Assembly: GCF_001544755.2 (NCBI RefSeq)
Contig: NZ_FCOF02000010.1
Location: 147,017 to 211,016 of the forward strand
Length of the DNA stretch: 64,000 nucleotides
Source: Caballeronia catudaia
GTDB taxonomy: Bacteria > Pseudomonadota > Gammaproteobacteria > Burkholderiales > Burkholderiaceae
Reading direction: 5' to 3'
The translations under genes were made by a program, and so were the position numbers. Positions 1 to 9,915 of the stretch are shown here, piece after piece (position 1 is the stretch's first letter; each line of letters begins with the position of its first letter). The notes beneath the pieces are model-generated. The model did no database searches. It had not been told where the DNA came from and saw only the letters and a list, made by a program, of their open reading frames with translations.

Positions 1-17
1 GCCGGTCGTAATCCCCG

Positions 18-1932
<1,915 letters not shown>

Positions 1933-1944
1933 TTCACAAAGCAC

Positions 1945-1970
1945 AGGCACTCTGTCGAGTGCCTTATTTT
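1945..1970 (+). terminator. Intrinsic terminator after ldcA
   Basis: An 8-bp perfect stem (AGGCACTC at 1945-1952, GAGTGCCT at 1957-1964) with a TGTC loop is followed by TATTTT. It closes the DUF1992-tadA-ldcA unit. Confidence 0.85.
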
Positions 1971-2045
1971 GACTCCGAGGACGCAACTAACCGTCTTTAA
2001 TCGGAGCATCCTTTACCTTGCCAAGTCACTGAGCCGGCGGTCAGG

Positions 2046-2057
2046 ATTGTCGACAAA
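2046..2057. promoter_or_regulatory. Candidate GntR operator, distal site
   Basis: The sequence ATTGTCGACAAA contains the perfect 10-bp palindrome TTGTCGACAA. It matches the sites at 2174-2185 and 5677-5688. Short palindromes of this type with a TTGT..ACAA outline are typical for FCD-type GntR regulators. It lies about 170 bases before the GntR gene, and its link to that protein is inferred. Confidence 0.45.
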
Positions 2058-2173
2058 AAAGTGCGGGCAATGCTGACAAGAATGCATGATATTGGCGCAG
2101 AGCCTTGTGGGAGTAGGAGCGCAACCAGTTCCTCGCCGCGGAGACAGCCGAATACCGCAGATTTCCAAAATGA

Positions 2174-2185
2174 ATTGTTGACAAT
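2174..2185. promoter_or_regulatory. Candidate GntR operator overlapping the -35 element
   Basis: ATTGTTGACAAT has perfect ATTGT/ACAAT arms around a TG centre. It overlaps the putative -35 hexamer of the GntR promoter, as expected for autorepression. Confidence 0.5.
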
Positions 2186-2205
2186 CTTTATGTCGATTCT
2201 AAGAT
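2178..2205 (+). promoter_or_regulatory. Sigma-70-type promoter of the GntR gene
   Basis: A consensus TTGACA (2178-2183) lies 16 bases before TAAGAT (2200-2205). The gene starts at 2230, so the leader would be short. Confidence 0.55.
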
Positions 2206-2229
2206 GCTTAACATGCAAGCGAGCACATC

Positions 2230-2976
2230 ATGTCCGACACCAAGCGTAGTGATGCATCAAATGCTTCAGATTCCGCTCCGAACGGCGCAAATGCCGAGTC
2301 GATCGCCGAGAACATCCGCGCCGCGATCCTCGAACATCGCCTGGCGCCAGGCGCGAAGCTGACCGAAGCGCAGTTGTGCGAGGTGTTCGCCGTGAAGCGC
2401 GGCACCGTCCGCCAGGCGCTCGCGCAACTGTCGAACGAACGGCTCGTCGATCTGGAGCCGAACCGCGGTGCGTTCGTCGCGAGCCCGTCGCTGCAGGAAG
2501 TGCATGAAGTGTTCGAGATGCGCCGCATCATCGAGTTGGCGGTGGTGGAGCGGATCGCGCAAGGCCACGGCATGCGCCGGCTGAAGTCGATCAGCTCGAC
2601 CATCGGAAAAGAACGCCGCGCCTTCGAGAGCCAGGATTTTTCGTCATGGATCCGGCTTTCCGGCGAGTTCCACACCGAGCTCGCGTCGCTCACGGGCAAC
2701 ACGGTGCTGTGCGAATGCCTGTCGGGGCTCGTCGCCCGTTCGACGCTGATTTCGGCGCTGTACGAATCGCTCGGCAAAAGCTCGTGCTCGTTCGAGGATC
2801 ACGAACAGATTCTCGCCGCGCTCGATGCCGGCGATGCCGCGCAAGCCACCGATCTGATGGCGCAGCACTTGCGCGATGTCGAGTTGAAGATGCTGGAGCG
2901 GCCGGCGCGTGGCGCGGTCGATCTGAAGGAAGTATTCGCAAGACCGCCTGAGCGCGAAAGAGCGCTCGACGCATAG
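2230..2976 (+). CDS. GntR-family (FCD domain) transcriptional regulator of the ureide cluster
   Basis: The 248-residue protein has an N-terminal winged helix-turn-helix (about residues 24-85, with the VKRGTVRQALAQLSNERLV recognition region) and a C-terminal all-helical FCD ligand-binding domain (about 92-220). This domain order is typical of the FadR/VanR subgroup, whose members usually repress an adjacent catabolic operon and are released by a pathway intermediate. Placement directly before the NCS1 transporter and allantoin genes suggests it controls them. Allantoin, allantoate or a related ureide would be the plausible ligand, but that is inference. Two matching palindromes lie in its own upstream region and a third lies before puuE. 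Confidence 0.88.
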   Translation: MSDTKRSDASNASDSAPNGANAESIAENIRAAILEHRLAPGAKLTEAQLCEVFAVKRGTVRQALAQLSNERLVDLEPNRGAFVASPSLQEVHEVFEMRRIIELAVVERIAQGHGMRRLKSISSTIGKERRAFESQDFSSWIRLSGEFHTELASLTGNTVLCECLSGLVARSTLISALYESLGKSSCSFEDHEQILAALDAGDAAQATDLMAQHLRDVELKMLERPARGAVDLKEVFARPPERERALDA

Positions 2977-3330
2977 CAGCAGAGATAAGGCAGAGCGAAC
3001 ACTCTGCCATCGGATAAATCAAGCAGGACTAAATAAGTGGAGACCGTGCCCCGCGCGCCGCGCCGGGCGCGTGGAGAGTCGCACGCCCAAAAAAACTCGC
3101 GGCGTGCGCTGCATCGAACAGGACGCTCGGTCGAGCGTGCAATGAAATCCGTCGCAGGGCGGGCGTACCGGGCACAAGCCTCGTGCGCTCTCAGCCTGAC
3201 GCCCGAAGACGAAAACGCAAATCCGAAGAATGCCGCACTGATTCGATACATCGGCGAAGGCATCGATGGACTCGCTCGTCACTCGAGCAATTGCATTTTT
3301 TTCATTACGCAAGCCTATGAAGGAGACGTC
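2977..3330 (+). other. 354-base leader between the GntR gene and the NCS1 transporter
   Basis: I see no convincing gene here. The transporter frame stays open upstream to 3037, but that segment is Arg-rich and unlike NCS1 N-termini. A perfect 7-bp hairpin (GGCAGAG at 2989-2995, CTCTGCC at 3002-3008) lies just after the GntR stop. A second, weaker 5-bp stem (3274-3278 with 3284-3288) is followed by a run of seven T residues near 3296. An AAGGAG ribosome-binding site at 3320-3325 sets the downstream start. The length and the second hairpin leave room for leader-level control. Confidence 0.4.
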
Positions 3331-4824
3331 ATGGCCCAGTTCAGTGCATCCGGCAGTTCAGCCCTGCCTCAATATCAAGAGCAGACAGAGGATCACGATT
3401 CCAGTCTGCCCGCCGGTTACAGCGACCGCCTCTACAACGAGGATCTCGCCCCGCTGAAGAATCAAACCTGGGGCGCCTACAACATCTTCGCATTCTGGAT
3501 GTCGGACGTTCACAGCGTCGGCGGCTATGTGTTCGCGGGCAGCCTGTTCGCGCTCGGCTTGACGAGCTGGCAAGTGCTCGTATCACTGTTGATCGGCATC
3601 GGGCTCGTGAACGTGTTGTGCAACATGATCGCCAAGCCGAGTCAGGTTGCGGGCGTGCCGTATCCCGTCGCGTGCCGCGCCACGTTCGGCGTGCTCGGCG
3701 CGAACATTCCCGCGGTGATTCGCGGGCTCATCGCAGTGGCGTGGTACGGCATTCAGACGTATCTGGCGTCGAGCGCGCTCGTCATCGTCGTGCTGAAGTT
3801 CGTGCCGTCGCTGATGCCCTATGCCGACGTGCACAAATACGGTTTCGTCGGACTTTCGGCGATCGGCTGGGCGGGCTTCATGCTGCTCTGGGTGCTGCAG
3901 GCCGTCGTGTTCTGGCGCGGCATGGAGATGATCAAGAAGTTCATCGACTTCGCCGGTCCCGCCGTGTATGTCGTGATGTTCATTCTCGCCGGCTATATGG
4001 TGTGGCGCGCGGGCATCAAGAATATCGGCCTGAATCTCGGCGGCGTGAAGTATCACGGCATGGAAGTGATTCCCGTGATGATCACCGCGGTCTCGCTCGT
4101 CGTGTCGTATTTCTCCGGTCCGATGCTCAACTTCGGCGACTTCTCGCGCTACGGCAAGAGCTTCCGCAGCGTCAAGCGCGGCAACTTCTGGGGTCTGCCG
4201 GTCAACTTCCTGGCGTTCTCGCTCGTGACCGTCATCACGACTGCCGCGACGCTGCCGGTGTTCGGTCAACTGATCACCGATCCGGTGGAAACGGTCGGCC
4301 GCATCGATCATCCGTCCGCCGTGATTCTTGGTGCGCTGACCTTCACGATCGCGACCATCGGCATCAATATCGTTGCGAACTTCGTATCGCCGGCCTTCGA
4401 CTTCTCGAACGTCGCCCCGAAGCTCATTAGCTGGCGCATGGGCGGGATGATGGCGGCGGTCGCGTCGATCTTCATCACGCCGTGGAATCTGTTCAACAAC
4501 CCGGCCGTGATCCACTACACGCTCGATATTCTCGGCAGCTTCATCGGACCGTTGTACGGCGTGCTGATCCTCGACTTCTATCTCGTGAAGCGCGGCAAGC
4601 TTTCGGTCGACGATCTCTACACGACGTCGGAAGAAGGCAAATACTGGTACACGAAGGGCGTGAACCGCCGCGCGGTGATGGCGCTCGTGCCGGCCGCCGT
4701 GCTCGCGACACTGTGCGTGATGGTGCCGTCGCTGGAAGGCGCTGCGAACTTCTCGTGGTTCATCGGTGCGGGGCTGGGCGCGGTGTTCTATTACTTCCTG
4801 GCTGGTCGCAAGCGCGCCGTTTGA
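3331..4824 (+). CDS. NCS1-family nucleobase/allantoin:cation symporter
   Basis: The 497-residue protein belongs to the nucleobase:cation symporter-1 family (Mhp1, PucI, allantoin and cytosine permeases). It shows about twelve hydrophobic segments and the conserved entry region NQTWGAYNIFAFWMSDVHSVGGYVFAGSLF spread over residues 43-73. Mid-protein glycine-rich helices and the SYFSGPMLNFGDFSRYG segment also fit. Its place upstream of an allantoin/hydantoin racemase and allantoinase makes allantoin, or possibly hydantoin or uracil, the likely substrate. The ATG at 3331 follows an AAGGAG site by 5 bases. The racemase gene begins 28 bases after the stop, so one operon is likely. Confidence 0.88.
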   Translation: MAQFSASGSSALPQYQEQTEDHDSSLPAGYSDRLYNEDLAPLKNQTWGAYNIFAFWMSDVHSVGGYVFAGSLFALGLTSWQVLVSLLIGIGLVNVLCNMIAKPSQVAGVPYPVACRATFGVLGANIPAVIRGLIAVAWYGIQTYLASSALVIVVLKFVPSLMPYADVHKYGFVGLSAIGWAGFMLLWVLQAVVFWRGMEMIKKFIDFAGPAVYVVMFILAGYMVWRAGIKNIGLNLGGVKYHGMEVIPVMITAVSLVVSYFSGPMLNFGDFSRYGKSFRSVKRGNFWGLPVNFLAFSLVTVITTAATLPVFGQLITDPVETVGRIDHPSAVILGALTFTIATIGINIVANFVSPAFDFSNVAPKLISWRMGGMMAAVASIFITPWNLFNNPAVIHYTLDILGSFIGPLYGVLILDFYLVKRGKLSVDDLYTTSEEGKYWYTKGVNRRAVMALVPAAVLATLCVMVPSLEGAANFSWFIGAGLGAVFYYFLAGRKRAV

Positions 4825-4852
4825 AGTCGATGGTCGAATTCTGGAGAAAGCA

Positions 4853-5587
4853 ATGCGCATCAAACTGATCAATCCCAACACGACGCAGCGCATGACCGAC
4901 GCGATGGGCCGCTGCGCGCGGGAAGTCGCCGCGCCCGGCACGGAGATCGTCGCGGTCAGCCCGACGATGGGCCCGCCGTCCATCGAAGGCTATTACGACG
5001 AGGCGATCGCGTCGCTCGGTCTGCTGGCGGAAGTGGAGGCCGGCGAAAAGCAGGGTTTCGACGGCTATGTGATCGCCTGCTTCGGCGATCCGGCCCTCTA
5101 CGCCGCCCGCGAACTGGCGCGGGGGCCGGTGATCGGCATCGCGGAAGCGGCGATGCACGCGGCGAGCGTCGTCGCGCCGGGATTTTCCGTCGTGACGACT
5201 TTGCAGCGCACCTGCGGCATGGCGTGGCATCTGGCCGAGCGCTATGGCATGACGCGCTTTTGCAAGAACGTCCGTGCGACGGATGTCGCCGTGCTGGAAC
5301 TGGACGAACCGGGCTCGTCGGCGCGCCGGACGATCGTCGCCGAATGCCGGCGCGCGCTCGACGAGGACGGCTCGGACGCGATCGTGCTCGGCTGCGCGGG
5401 CATGGCGGAGTTCTGCCGCGAGGTCGAGGACGCGATCGGCGCGCCGGTGGTGGAGGGCGTGACGGCAGCGGTGAAATGGGCGGAGGCGCTCATCGCGCTC
5501 AAACTTCATACAGCGAAACGCGGCGACTTTGCGCGGCCGCTGGCGAAACGGTACGACGGCGTGCTGTCGGATTTCAGTCCGCGCTGA
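4853..5587 (+). CDS. hpxA: Allantoin/hydantoin racemase (Asp/Glu racemase superfamily)
   Basis: This 244-residue enzyme belongs to the two-cysteine, cofactor-free hydantoin/allantoin racemase group. The catalytic cysteines are C76 in the VIACFGDP segment and C181 in the VLGCAGMAEF segment. I recall the same two positions being reported for hydantoin racemase of Sinorhizobium meliloti. In this setting it would interconvert R- and S-allantoin so that spontaneously formed R-allantoin is not lost to a stereospecific allantoinase. The ATG at 4853 follows a GGAG site. A 117-base gap with promoter-like and operator-like sequence separates it from puuE. Confidence 0.87.
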   Translation: MRIKLINPNTTQRMTDAMGRCAREVAAPGTEIVAVSPTMGPPSIEGYYDEAIASLGLLAEVEAGEKQGFDGYVIACFGDPALYAARELARGPVIGIAEAAMHAASVVAPGFSVVTTLQRTCGMAWHLAERYGMTRFCKNVRATDVAVLELDEPGSSARRTIVAECRRALDEDGSDAIVLGCAGMAEFCREVEDAIGAPVVEGVTAAVKWAEALIALKLHTAKRGDFARPLAKRYDGVLSDFSPR

Positions 5588-5676
5588 TGGTGTTTTCGGC
5601 GGAGTACATACACCTGACGTGACCCGCATTATCTGCCCTGCTGTATGGGCGCGTCAGGGCCTTTTCGCTACACTGA

Positions 5677-5688
5677 ATCGTCGACAAT
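5677..5688. promoter_or_regulatory. Candidate GntR operator upstream of puuE
   Basis: ATCGTCGACAAT matches the site at 2174-2185 in 10 of 12 positions and lies 17 bases before the puuE start. It suggests that the puuE-uraD-alc-allA genes share the GntR regulator. Similar GTCGACAA strings also occur by codon bias inside genes, so the match alone is not proof. Confidence 0.42.
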
Positions 5689-5704
5689 CCGTCCTTTCCA
5701 AGCC

Positions 5705-6655
5705 ATGTCACTCGATCCGAACTATCCACGCGACCTGATCGGCTACGGCCGCCACCCCGTGCAGGCGAACTGGCCGGGACGCGCGCGCGTCGCCGTGCAA
5801 TTCGTGCTCAATTACGAAGAAGGCGGCGAGAACTGCGTACTGCACGGCGATCCGGGCTCGGAGCAGTTTTTGTCGGAGATCGTCGGCGCGGCGTCGTACC
5901 CGTCGCGTCACATGAGCATGGAATCGATCTACGAATACGGCTCGCGCGCGGGCGTGTGGCGCATCCTGCGCGAATTCGAGAAGCGCGGCCTGCCGCTGAC
6001 CGTGTTCGGCGTCGGCATGGCGATCGAGCGGCATCCGGACGCTGGGAAGGCGTTCATCGAGCTGGGGCACGAGATCGCGTGTCACGGCTATCGCTGGATT
6101 CACTACCAGGACATGTCGCCGGAGCGCGAAGCCGAGCACATGCGCCTCGGCATGGAAGCGATCGAGCGCGTGACGGGCGTGCGTCCGCTCGGCTGGTACA
6201 CCGGCCGCGACAGCCCGAATACACATCGGCTAGTCGCGGAATATGGCGGCATTCTTTACGACTCGGACAACTACGGCGACGATCTGCCGTTCTGGACCGA
6301 AGTCGAAGTGACAGGCGGCGAGAAAAAGCCGCATCTGATCGTGCCGTACACGCTCGACACGAACGACATGCGATTCGCGACGCCGCAAGGGTTCAACACC
6401 GGCGAGCACTTCTTCACTTACTTGCGCGATGCCTTCGACGTGCTCTACGAAGAAGGCGACGAAGCGCCGAAGATGCTGTCCATCGGCATGCACTGCCGCC
6501 TGCTCGGACGGCCCGGACGATTCCGCGGGCTGCAGAAGTTCCTGGATCACATCGAGAAGCACGATCGCGTGTGGGTGACGCGGCGTGTCGACATCGCGCG
6601 TCACTGGCGCGAGCAACATCCTTTCGAAAAAGCTAACAACGGGACGGCGGCATGA
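5705..6655 (+). CDS. puuE: Allantoinase PuuE (polysaccharide-deacetylase-fold type)
   Basis: PuuE hydrolyses S-allantoin to allantoate. This is the NodB/polysaccharide-deacetylase-fold allantoinase, unrelated to the amidohydrolase AllB. The 316-residue protein begins MSLDPNYPRDLIGYGRHP and shows the LNYEEGGENC, GHEIACHGYRWIHY and YDSDNYGDDLPFW segments that mark this family. The start is the ATG at 5705; 20 further in-frame codons upstream are not family-like. Its stop overlaps the uraD start (ATGA), so it opens the puuE-uraD-alc-allA unit. Confidence 0.92.
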   Translation: MSLDPNYPRDLIGYGRHPVQANWPGRARVAVQFVLNYEEGGENCVLHGDPGSEQFLSEIVGAASYPSRHMSMESIYEYGSRAGVWRILREFEKRGLPLTVFGVGMAIERHPDAGKAFIELGHEIACHGYRWIHYQDMSPEREAEHMRLGMEAIERVTGVRPLGWYTGRDSPNTHRLVAEYGGILYDSDNYGDDLPFWTEVEVTGGEKKPHLIVPYTLDTNDMRFATPQGFNTGEHFFTYLRDAFDVLYEEGDEAPKMLSIGMHCRLLGRPGRFRGLQKFLDHIEKHDRVWVTRRVDIARHWREQHPFEKANNGTAA

Positions 6656-7173
6656 AGGCGATGCAATACACACTCGACCAAATCAACTCCATGCCCGCCG
6701 ACACGTTCGTGACGGTGCTCGCTGGCATTTTCGAGCATTCGCCGTGGGTGCCGGAGCTTGCCGCGCAGCAACGCCCGTTCGACAGCATCGACGCACTGCA
6801 TGAATCGATGTCGCAGATCGTCGAAAACGCCGGCGATGAGAAGCAGCTCGCGCTCATCAATGCTCACCCGGAACTCGCGGGCAAGGCGGCGGTGCGCGGC
6901 GAACTGACGGCTGAATCGACGCGCGAGCAGAGCGGCGCGGGCCTCGATCTCTGCACGCAGGAAGAGTTCGACAGACTGCAGTCGCTGAACCGCGCGTATC
7001 GCGACAAGTTCGGCTTTCCGTTCATTCTCGCCGTGCGCGGTTACGACCGCCACGGCATCATCGCGAATTTCGAAAAGCGCGTGAATCACGATCGCGCCGA
7101 AGAGCTTCGCACGAGTCTCGATCAGATTTACCGGATCGCGCGCTTCAGGTTGAACGACCTGATTCGCGCTTGA
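6652..7173 (+). CDS. uraD: OHCU decarboxylase
   Basis: The enzyme decarboxylates 2-oxo-4-hydroxy-4-carboxy-5-ureidoimidazoline to S-allantoin, the third step after urate oxidation. The 173-residue protein has the family fingerprint NAHPELAGKAA, with the catalytic H72 followed by P73 and E74, and an FPFILAVRG segment. The ATG at 6652 overlaps the puuE stop; a second ATG at 6661 is possible. It is followed after 33 bases by alc. Confidence 0.93.
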   Translation: MKAMQYTLDQINSMPADTFVTVLAGIFEHSPWVPELAAQQRPFDSIDALHESMSQIVENAGDEKQLALINAHPELAGKAAVRGELTAESTREQSGAGLDLCTQEEFDRLQSLNRAYRDKFGFPFILAVRGYDRHGIIANFEKRVNHDRAEELRTSLDQIYRIARFRLNDLIRA

Positions 7174-7206
7174 TCCGCTTTCAACGTAAAGATAAGGACG
7201 AAGACA

Positions 7207-8217
7207 ATGGCAATTCCGACACTCGATCCCAACGCGCCCGAATTCACGCGCCGCTATGTGAACCTCGCAGACCCGCGTCTGGGCGCGCAGGCACTCGAGG
7301 CGAGCGACGATTTCTTCGCGCCGAAAGAACGCATGCTGAATCCCGAGCCGGCGGTGTTCATTCCCGGCAAGTTCGACGATCACGGCAAGTGGATGGACGG
7401 CTGGGAAACCCGCCGCAAGCGCACGACGGGCTACGACTGGTGCGTCGTCAAGCTGGCGCGGCCAGGCGTGATCAAGGGCATCGACGTCGACACGAGCCAC
7501 TTCACCGGCAACTTCCCGCCGGCGGCGTCGATCGAAGGCGCGCATGTCGTCGAGGGCGCACCGAATCAGTCGACGCAATGGACGGAGATCGTCCCGTCGA
7601 CGACGCTGCAGGGCAATAGTCATCACTATCTCGAAGTGGGCGCCGCACAGCCGTTCACGCATCTGCGCGTGAATGTCTATCCGGATGGCGGCATCGCGCG
7701 TCTGCGAGTGTATGGCCAGCCGCAGCTCGACTGGAGCAACGCGGACAAGAGCACGCTCGTCGATCTCGGCGCGATGGAAAACGGCGCGTACCTCGTCGGC
7801 ACGAACAACCAGCACTTCGGTCTCGCATCGACGCTGCTCATGCCGGGCCGCGGCGTGAACATGGGCGACGGCTGGGAAACGCGCCGCCGCCGCGAGCCGG
7901 GCAACGACTGGTGCATCGTCGCGCTGGCGCAGCCGGGCATCATCAAGAAGGTCGAAGTGGATACCGCGCACTTCAAGGGTAACTATCCGGACCGCTGCTC
8001 GCTGCAGGCGGCGTATGTCAAGGGCGGCACCGACAGCTCGCTCGTCACGCAGGCGATGTTCTGGCCCGTGCTGCTCGGCGAACAGAAGCTGCAGATGGAC
8101 AAGCAGCATTTCTTCGAGTCGGAACTCGCGGCGCTCGGGCCCGTGACGCACGTGCGCTTCAACATTTATCCCGACGGCGGCGTGTCGCGTCTTCGTCTCT
8201 TCGGCACGCTTGCATGA
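7207..8217 (+). CDS. alc: Allantoicase
   Basis: Allantoicase hydrolyses allantoate to ureidoglycolate and urea. The 336-residue protein consists of two homologous beta-sandwich repeats. The segments [15 protein letters not shown] (first half) and [15 protein letters not shown] (second half) show the internal duplication directly, and each is followed by a VDT-HF-GN-P segment. The start ATG at 7207 is preceded by a purine-rich AAGGACGAAGACA leader. The stop overlaps the allA start, so the two should be translationally coupled. Confidence 0.94.
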   Translation: MAIPTLDPNAPEFTRRYVNLADPRLGAQALEASDDFFAPKERMLNPEPAVFIPGKFDDHGKWMDGWETRRKRTTGYDWCVVKLARPGVIKGIDVDTSHFTGNFPPAASIEGAHVVEGAPNQSTQWTEIVPSTTLQGNSHHYLEVGAAQPFTHLRVNVYPDGGIARLRVYGQPQLDWSNADKSTLVDLGAMENGAYLVGTNNQHFGLASTLLMPGRGVNMGDGWETRRRREPGNDWCIVALAQPGIIKKVEVDTAHFKGNYPDRCSLQAAYVKGGTDSSLVTQAMFWPVLLGEQKLQMDKQHFFESELAALGPVTHVRFNIYPDGGVSRLRLFGTLA

Positions 8218-8720
8218 TGAAAAAGCTCGCTATCGAACCGTTGACCCGCGCTGCGTTCGAGCCTTATGGCGATGTCATCGAACTCGATGGCGCGAAGCAG
8301 ATTCCGATCAACCTCGGCACGACGATCCGCTTTCACGATCTGTGCGACGTCGACGTGGAAGAGCAGGGCGGTTACACGCTCGTGAATCTCTTTCGCGGTC
8401 AGCCGCGCACGCTGCCGTTCGAATGCCGGATGATGGAACGGCATCCGCTCGGCAGCCAGGCGTTCGTTCCGCTCGACGACCGGCCGTATCTCGTGGTCGT
8501 CGCGCCTGCGGGTGATCTCGATGAATCGAAAATCCGCGCGTTCGTCACGAGCGGCTGGCAGGGCGTGAACTACGCGAGAGGCGTCTGGCATCATCCGCTG
8601 CTCGCACTTGGCAAGGTGAGTGATTTCATCGTCGTCGATCGTGGCGGCGGCGAAGGGCACAACCTCAACGAGCAGGATTTGAAGGAATCGCTCTGGCTGA
8701 CCGAGGACGCGATGCGCTGA
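8214..8720 (+). CDS. allA: Ureidoglycolate lyase
   Basis: AllA, a cupin-fold enzyme, splits ureidoglycolate into glyoxylate and urea and completes the ureide pathway. The 168-residue protein shows the family landmarks ALTREAF-like [15 protein letters not shown] near the N-terminus, then [16 protein letters not shown], and [10 protein letters not shown] near residue 125. The start is the ATG at 8214, overlapping the alc stop, or the next codon at 8217. A strong terminator follows 30 bases after the stop, so this is the last gene of the operon. Confidence 0.93.
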   Translation: MMKKLAIEPLTRAAFEPYGDVIELDGAKQIPINLGTTIRFHDLCDVDVEEQGGYTLVNLFRGQPRTLPFECRMMERHPLGSQAFVPLDDRPYLVVVAPAGDLDESKIRAFVTSGWQGVNYARGVWHHPLLALGKVSDFIVVDRGGGEGHNLNEQDLKESLWLTEDAMR

Positions 8721-8749
8721 TTCGTGCGCGGCTCGACGTGGTTTCTTTG

Positions 8750-8780
8750 AAGGACCGGTGATGTTACCGGTCCTTTTTTC
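8750..8780 (+). terminator. Intrinsic terminator after allA
   Basis: AGGACCGGT (8751-8759) and ACCGGTCCT (8766-8774) form a 9-bp perfect stem with a 6-base loop, followed by a run of T residues through 8779. Confidence 0.92.
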
Positions 8781-8859
8781 TTTGTCGCTCAACGTCAAAA
8801 ATCCGGACCCGCTAAGATAGACGGTTCATTCCGATGCGCACACGAAGAGGCATGCACGC

Positions 8860-9864
8860 ATGATCGATCTACGCAGCGATACCGTCACCCGTCCCGGCAA
8901 GCCGATGCTCGCCGCGATGTCGGCGGCTCTTGTCGGCGACGACGTCTGGGGCGACGATCCCACCGTTCTCGAACTCCAGGCCACGCTCGCCGAGCGCACG
9001 GGCAAGGAAGCCGGCCTGTTCTTCCCGAGCGGCACGCAAAGCAATCTCGCGGCGCTGATGGCGCATTGCGCGCGCGGCGATGAGTACATCGTCGGGCAAT
9101 CGGCGCACACGTACAAATACGAAGGCGGCGGCGCGGCCGTGCTCGGCAGCATCCAGCCGCAGCCGATCGAAAACGCGCCCGATGGATCGCTGCCGCTCGA
9201 CAAGATCGCGGCCGCGATCAAGCCGATCGACAACCACTTCGCGCGCACGAAGTTGCTCGCGCTGGAAAACACCATCGGCGGAAAAGTGCTGCCGGCCGAG
9301 TATGTCGCGAAGGCGACGCAGCTCGCGCGCGATCGCGGTCTGTCGACGCATCTCGACGGCGCGCGCGTGTTCAATGCGGCGGTGGCATCGGACAAGCCGG
9401 TCCGCGAACTCTGCGCGCCCTTCGATACGGTGTCGATCTGCTTTTCAAAAGGGCTGGGCGCGCCGGTGGGTTCGGTGCTGGTCGGCCCAAAGGCGTTGAT
9501 CGACGCCGCGAGCCGCTGGCGCAAGGTGCTGGGCGGCGGCATGCGACAGTCGGGCCTGCTCGCCGCGGCGTGTCTGTATGCGCTGGATCATCACGTCGAT
9601 GGCCTCGCGCAGGATCATGCGAACGCCGCGCATCTCGCCGCGGGTCTTGCGCAAATCGAGCAGATCAGGATCGACTCGCACGCGACGAACATGGTCTTCG
9701 CGCACGTTCCCGACGCGCATTGCGCGCCGCTCGAAGCCTATCTGAAAGAGCGGGGCATTCTCACGCAGATGCTTTACGCATCGCGCTTCGTCACGCATCG
9801 CGATGTGTCGCGCGAAGATATCGATACGGTTGTTCGCGCAGTGAAGGACTACTTCGCGCGCTGA
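8860..9864 (+). CDS. ltaE: Low-specificity threonine aldolase
   Basis: This PLP enzyme of fold type I cleaves L-threonine and L-allo-threonine to glycine and acetaldehyde. The 334-residue protein opens with the signature MIDLRSDTVTRP. The PLP lysine is K197 in CFSKGLGAPVGS, and the HLDGARVFNA segment (164-173) provides the cofactor-contacting aspartate and arginine. The ATG at 8860 follows a GAAGAGG site. It stands alone between two terminators. It sits among purine genes but has no required role there, though the glycine-glyoxylate connection is a possible metabolic link. Confidence 0.92.
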   Translation: MIDLRSDTVTRPGKPMLAAMSAALVGDDVWGDDPTVLELQATLAERTGKEAGLFFPSGTQSNLAALMAHCARGDEYIVGQSAHTYKYEGGGAAVLGSIQPQPIENAPDGSLPLDKIAAAIKPIDNHFARTKLLALENTIGGKVLPAEYVAKATQLARDRGLSTHLDGARVFNAAVASDKPVRELCAPFDTVSICFSKGLGAPVGSVLVGPKALIDAASRWRKVLGGGMRQSGLLAAACLYALDHHVDGLAQDHANAAHLAAGLAQIEQIRIDSHATNMVFAHVPDAHCAPLEAYLKERGILTQMLYASRFVTHRDVSREDIDTVVRAVKDYFAR

Positions 9865-9868
9865 AACG

Positions 9869-9903
9869 AAAAAGCCCCGCTTCAACCGAAGCGGGGCTTT
9901 CTT
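9869..9903. terminator. Bidirectional terminator between ltaE and puuD
   Basis: A 13-bp perfect stem (AAAGCCCCGCTTC at 9871-9883, GAAGCGGGGCTTT at 9888-9900) with an AACC loop serves the converging genes. On the minus strand it is followed by five T residues. Confidence 0.93.
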
Positions 9904-9915
9904 CCCGGCTCTTCC

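Noticed and set aside
3037..3330. N-terminal extension of the NCS1 transporter
   Set aside because: The extra 98 codons are Arg-rich and unlike transporter N-termini, and an AAGGAG site marks the ATG at 3331.
6601..8151. A 516-codon open frame on the minus strand
   Set aside because: It is antisense to uraD and alc and has shadow-type composition.
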